Assembly (NCBI GenBank): GCA_040752855.1
Contig: JBFMHP010000005.1
Location: 1-22,130 of the forward strand
From: JBFMHP01 sp040752855
Lineage (GTDB): Bacteria > Pseudomonadota > Gammaproteobacteria > RBG-16-57-12
Length of the DNA stretch: 22,130 bases
Direction: 5' to 3'
In this document: positions 21,154 to 22,130 of the stretch, in pieces
Numbering within the stretch: position 1 is the stretch's first letter
Layout of the letters: every line of letters starts with the position of its first letter
Notes under the pieces: generated by a model
Database searches by the model: none
What the model was told of the DNA's origin: nothing
Seen by the model: only the letters and a program-made list of their open reading frames with translations
Made by a program: the position numbers and the translations under genes

Positions 21154-22130
21154 ATGTTTAATTTCACATCACTCCCGCCTTTATCCTTGTACGTCCACAT
21201 CCCCTGGTGTGTGCGTAAGTGTCCGTACTGCGACTTCAATTCGCATGAAGGCCGCCAGGCGATCCCCGAGCAGCGTTATATCGATGCCCTGCTGCTCGAT
21301 CTGGAGCAGGACCTGCCGCGCATTTGGGGGCGCAAGGTCATCAGCATCTTCATCGGCGGCGGCACGCCCAGCTTGTTTTCGCCCGAGGCCATTGACCGCC
21401 TGCTCTCCGGCATCCGCGCGCGGCTGGCGCTGATCCCGGAGGCGGAGATCACGCTGGAGGCCAATCCCGGCACCGTCGAGGCCGGCAAATTCGCCGAGTT
21501 TCGCGCTGCCGGGATCAATCGTCTGTCGATCGGCATCCAGAGTTTTTCCGACTACAGCCTGCAACAGCTCGGGCGCATCCATGGCCGCAAGGAGGCGCTC
21601 GCCGCCGCCGAAATGGCGCACGAGGCCGGGTTCGACAATTTCAATCTGGACCTGATGTTCGGCCTGCCGGGGCAGACCCTCAAGGATGCCGGCGACGACG
21701 TGGCCACCGCCATCGCACTCGAACCCTCGCATCTCTCGTATTACCAGCTCACCCTTGAGCCCAACACCTATTTCCACGCCAAGCCGCCGACCCTGCCCAA
21801 CGAAGATCTGATCTGGGCGATCCAGGAGCAGGGCCAGACTGCGCTGGCCGAGGCCGGCTTCGGGCAATACGAGGTCTCGGCCTACGCCCGGGGCGAGGCG
21901 CGGCGCTGCCGCCACAATCTGAACTATTGGCAATTCGGGGATTATCTCGGCATCGGCGCCGGGGCACACGCCAAGATCACCGAAGGTGCGCGGCAGTCCA
22001 TCACCCGGTACTGGAAACTCAAACAACCCGAGGCCTATCTGGAGGCTGCCAACGCAGTCGCTTTCAGCGGCGGAGAAAAGGAGTTGGCGCGCAAGGACGT
22101 GGGTATCGAGTTCATGATGAACGCCCTGCG
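21154..22130 (+). CDS. hemW: Heme chaperone HemW, 3' truncated by window end
   Basis: A radical SAM protein of the HemN-like group that binds heme and delivers it to respiratory enzymes; older annotations call it oxygen-independent coproporphyrinogen oxidase-like. The first 325 codons are in the window. LYVHIPWCVRKCPYCDFNSH carries the CxxxCxxC cluster motif (Cys19, Cys23, Cys26), and the CDF triad with NSH is typical of HemW rather than HemN. IGGGTPSLF (SAM-binding glycines), EANPGT, RLSIGIQSF and LDLMFGLPGQT follow in the expected order. The ATG at 21154 is 21 bases after rdgB. The frame is open to the last base, so the C-terminal part is outside the window. The order rph-rdgB-hemW is usual in Gammaproteobacteria. 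Confidence 0.93.
   Translation, partial: MFNFTSLPPLSLYVHIPWCVRKCPYCDFNSHEGRQAIPEQRYIDALLLDLEQDLPRIWGRKVISIFIGGGTPSLFSPEAIDRLLSGIRARLALIPEAEITLEANPGTVEAGKFAEFRAAGINRLSIGIQSFSDYSLQQLGRIHGRKEALAAAEMAHEAGFDNFNLDLMFGLPGQTLKDAGDDVATAIALEPSHLSYYQLTLEPNTYFHAKPPTLPNEDLIWAIQEQGQTALAEAGFGQYEVSAYARGEARRCRHNLNYWQFGDYLGIGAGAHAKITEGARQSITRYWKLKQPEAYLEAANAVAFSGGEKELARKDVGIEFMMNAL

Noticed and set aside
21181..22026. A 281-codon open frame on the - strand, opposite hemW
   Set aside because: The + strand encodes HemW with intact radical SAM motifs. The reverse frame has no supporting motif.

Overview
This window looks like chromosomal DNA of a gammaproteobacterium with a moderately high GC content. The evidence is the housekeeping blocks rpmB-rpmG and rph-rdgB-hemW, a biotin cluster that uses the BioC/BioH route, a YfaZ-type outer-membrane protein, an MltC-like transglycosylase and REP-like palindromes. 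Genus cannot be read from the sequence. No phage, insertion sequence, tRNA, rRNA or CRISPR array was found.

Layout. Positions 1-145 hold two back-to-back convergent terminators, one for a + strand gene outside the window and one for the MltC-like gene. An MltC-like lytic transglycosylase (151-1341, -) is followed upstream by the biotin genes, all on the minus strand and transcribed bioB > bioF > bioH > bioC (5666 to 1548). Between bioB and bioF lies a tandem duplication: a 28-codon copy of the bioF 5' end joined to a REP-like palindrome, next to the intact bioF start and its own palindrome. Divergent from bioB are comF and a small uncharacterised gene (5761-6862, +). These converge on a response regulator with an unrecognised output domain (6909-8072, -), preceded by a secreted Trp-rich DUF6600-like protein (8182-9336, -).

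The centre of the window (9492-18975, -) is one tightly packed ten-gene transcription unit. Its order is a YfaZ-like outer-membrane barrel, a small periplasmic protein, a 637-residue TPR/coiled-coil protein, a 947-residue TPR protein, a TPR lipoprotein, a small secreted protein, an ExbB/TolQ-like protein, two ExbD/TolR-like proteins, and a TonB-like protein with a KKEE spacer and an AgmX/PglI-type C-terminal domain. The composition is that of a proton-driven, envelope-spanning machine. It resembles the AglRQS-Glt/Nfs family known from Myxococcus rather than a simple TonB iron-uptake system. This is the best candidate for a poorly described system in the window.

The right end holds rpmG and rpmB (-), a divergent promoter region, then rph, rdgB and a 3'-truncated hemW (+).

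Two further points stand out. BioB lacks the first of the three cysteines that hold the auxiliary iron-sulfur cluster in the E. coli enzyme and carries an extra cysteine elsewhere, so it is not the usual gammaproteobacterial type. One of the two ExbD-like proteins has proline where the proton-carrying transmembrane aspartate should be.
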